A stretch of 7,496 bases of DNA from Opitutia bacterium UBA977. GTDB lineage: Bacteria; Verrucomicrobiota; Verrucomicrobiia; Opitutales; Coraliomargaritaceae. This document shows, piece after piece, positions 6,837 to 7,496 of the stretch. The stretch lies in assembly GCA_002292345.1 (NCBI GenBank), contig DBBT01000117.1, positions 1-7,496 of the forward strand, given 5' to 3'. Positions within the stretch are counted from its first letter, which is position 1. The number at the start of each line of letters is the position of its first letter. The position numbers and the translations under genes were made by a program. A model generated the notes under the pieces. The model was not told the origin of the DNA, did not search any database, and saw nothing but the letters and a program-made list of their open reading frames with translations.

Positions 6837-6850
6837 CGTGCGTACGCACG
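6837..6850. repeat. Perfect 14-bp palindrome in the rho upstream region
   Basis: CGTGCGTACGCACG reads identically on both strands. Its nearest base is 45 bp from the rho ATG. It could be a DNA operator for a dimeric protein, or, if transcribed, a hairpin with a 5-bp GC-rich stem and a GUAC loop in the rho leader. The sequence alone does not separate these. Confidence 0.4.
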
Positions 6851-6981
6851 TTGCTTTGCGGGGATCGACGATAAACAATCCGAAGATCAGTGGGAATATC
6901 GAGTTTCAGCTGTTTGGTGGACACTAGGTCCGCTCCAGTGCGAGCTCTCGGCTGCACTTGCTGTCTAAACGATATGTAGAT

Positions 6982-7010
6982 GATTTGAAGGACAAGTTCG
7001 CGGCTGTCAA
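6982..7010 (-). promoter_or_regulatory. Putative rho promoter
   Basis: A perfect -35 TTGACA lies at 7010-7005 on the minus strand. At a 17-bp spacing the -10 position is poor (CAAATC, 6987-6982); at 19 bp it is AATCAT, 4 of 6. Transcription from here would give a rho leader of about 180 nt. The -35 is good but the -10 is weak, so confidence is low. Confidence 0.25.
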
Positions 7011-7162
7011 TGCCTTATGCGGCGATGGTTAATGACCAATGAATCATCGCTGATGGCAACGACTTCGACGAAAGGCCAAAAGACGCTGCAGGATTTGTGA
7101 GCGATGCGGAGATTGCGCCGCCGTGTTCGCTGTCGAAGGCTGCAGCATTACGCTTCGTGAAG

Positions 7163-7496
7163 TTAAGGAAAGACGCCGCGCATTTCGTAAACTTTGTCGA
7201 TATGTTCGATCGCTGATGCGTAGGAGGCGATGCGCATGTTACAGTTTAAGTGTTTGGACATTGTTAAGACACGCTCCGCTGAACGGGTCATTATTTTTTT
7301 AAGACGTTGATCAACAAGTTCTTCATCCCAGGTCTCGGATTGGCGGTTTTGTTTCCATTCAAAATAACTAACAGTCACGCCGCCGGCGTTGCACAGGATG
7401 GCGGGCAGCACCTCGACACCTTTTTCGAGCAGGTAGCGCTCAGCGTTGGGTGTGGTAGGGGCGTTGGCACCTTCCACCAGTACTTTACATTGCATG
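7163..7496 (-). CDS. Glu/Leu/Phe/Val dehydrogenase family protein, probably glutamate dehydrogenase, C-terminal part (cut by right window edge)
   Basis: About 110 C-terminal residues are visible and the 5' part lies beyond the window; the first Met seen is internal, since it falls inside a conserved core strand. The likely reaction is reversible NAD(P)-dependent deamination of glutamate to 2-oxoglutarate and ammonia. Seen, counting from the first whole codon: the dinucleotide-domain motif VEGANAPTTP (7-16), a conserved strand VEVLPAILCNAGGVTVS (27-43) running into YFEW (44-47), then a helical tail ending MRGVFP. The NAGGVTVSYFEW pattern is typical of hexameric bacterial glutamate dehydrogenases of about 410-450 residues. 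Related leucine or phenylalanine dehydrogenases usually differ in the YFEW region, so glutamate is favoured. It is upstream of rho on the same strand, with a 370-bp gap that argues against tight co-transcription. Confidence 0.92.
   Translation of the reverse strand, partial: MQCKVLVEGANAPTTPNAERYLLEKGVEVLPAILCNAGGVTVSYFEWKQNRQSETWDEELVDQRLKKIMTRSAERVLTMSKHLNCNMRIASYASAIEHIDKVYEMRGVFP

Larger units (their letters stand above)
6793..7162 (-). other. rho upstream region / probable mRNA leader
   Basis: These 370 bp lie between the dehydrogenase stop and the rho start, both on the minus strand. No convincing gene is present; the in-frame extension of rho (6957-6793, GTG start) has a composition unlike Rho. 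On the rho-sense strand two stretches are rich in C and poor in G with repeated TC dinucleotides: 6996-6970 and roughly 6842-6793. These are the general traits of Rho-utilisation sites. A perfect 14-bp palindrome (6837-6850) and a weak promoter (7010-6982) are listed separately. No strong terminator for the dehydrogenase is seen. Confidence 0.5.

Noticed and set aside
6793..6957. In-frame N-terminal extension of rho from a GTG start (55 residues)
   Set aside because: It starts with GTG, has no Rho_N-like pattern and a composition rich in His, Ser, Thr and Arg unlike Rho. The ATG at 6792 gives a natural acidic/polar N-terminus just before the conserved RNA-binding domain.
7021..7162. Intrinsic terminator after the dehydrogenase gene
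   Set aside because: Only short 4-bp GC stems are found and none is followed by a T-run on the minus strand.

Overview
The window reads as bacterial chromosome of balanced base composition, with no mobile elements, rRNA, tRNA or CRISPR. The H-NOX/kinase pair and the divergent, short Rho would suit an aquatic Gram-negative lineage. My best guess is a marine Verrucomicrobiota (Opitutae-like), but this rests on general impression, not a diagnostic marker, and is low confidence.

Layout: (i) 1-407, minus strand: N-terminal part of a SAM-dependent methyltransferase running off the left edge. (ii) 408-538: divergent promoter region. (iii) 539-1513, plus: a complete PfkB/FruK-type sugar-phosphate kinase, possibly translated from a leaderless message. 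(iv) 1514-1748: non-coding gap with a 14-bp dyad. (v) 1749-5630, plus: a two-gene operon of a stand-alone H-NOX haem protein and, 6 bp later, a 1109-residue cytosolic hybrid histidine kinase (coiled coil, three PAS-like modules, HisKA, HATPase, degenerate receiver, canonical receiver, HPt). (vi) 5647-6792, minus: transcription terminator Rho, converging on the kinase gene with a 16-bp gap. (vii) 6793-7162: a 370-bp rho upstream region with a perfect 14-bp palindrome and C-rich stretches. (viii) 7163-7496, minus: C-terminal end of a glutamate-dehydrogenase-family enzyme running off the right edge.

The coherent system is the H-NOX/kinase pair. The H-NOX protein has the haem-ligating His (H104) and the YxSxR haem-propionate motif. 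It has Leu where O2-binding H-NOX proteins carry a distal Tyr, which predicts an NO sensor. The kinase holds every site of a four-step phosphorelay (H471, D891, H1048, then a response regulator in trans), but no output regulator is encoded here. NO sensing by H-NOX coupled to a kinase is known. The less usual points are the extended architecture with a degenerate receiver and the absence of a local output protein.

The second notable item is Rho. From its likeliest start it is 381 residues, lacks the N-terminal helical bundle, and has Thr and Gln at the positions of the two Phe residues that stack on RNA in the E. coli primary site. The ATPase core is intact. The remaining genes are ordinary housekeeping or metabolic genes with no evident functional link to the signalling operon.
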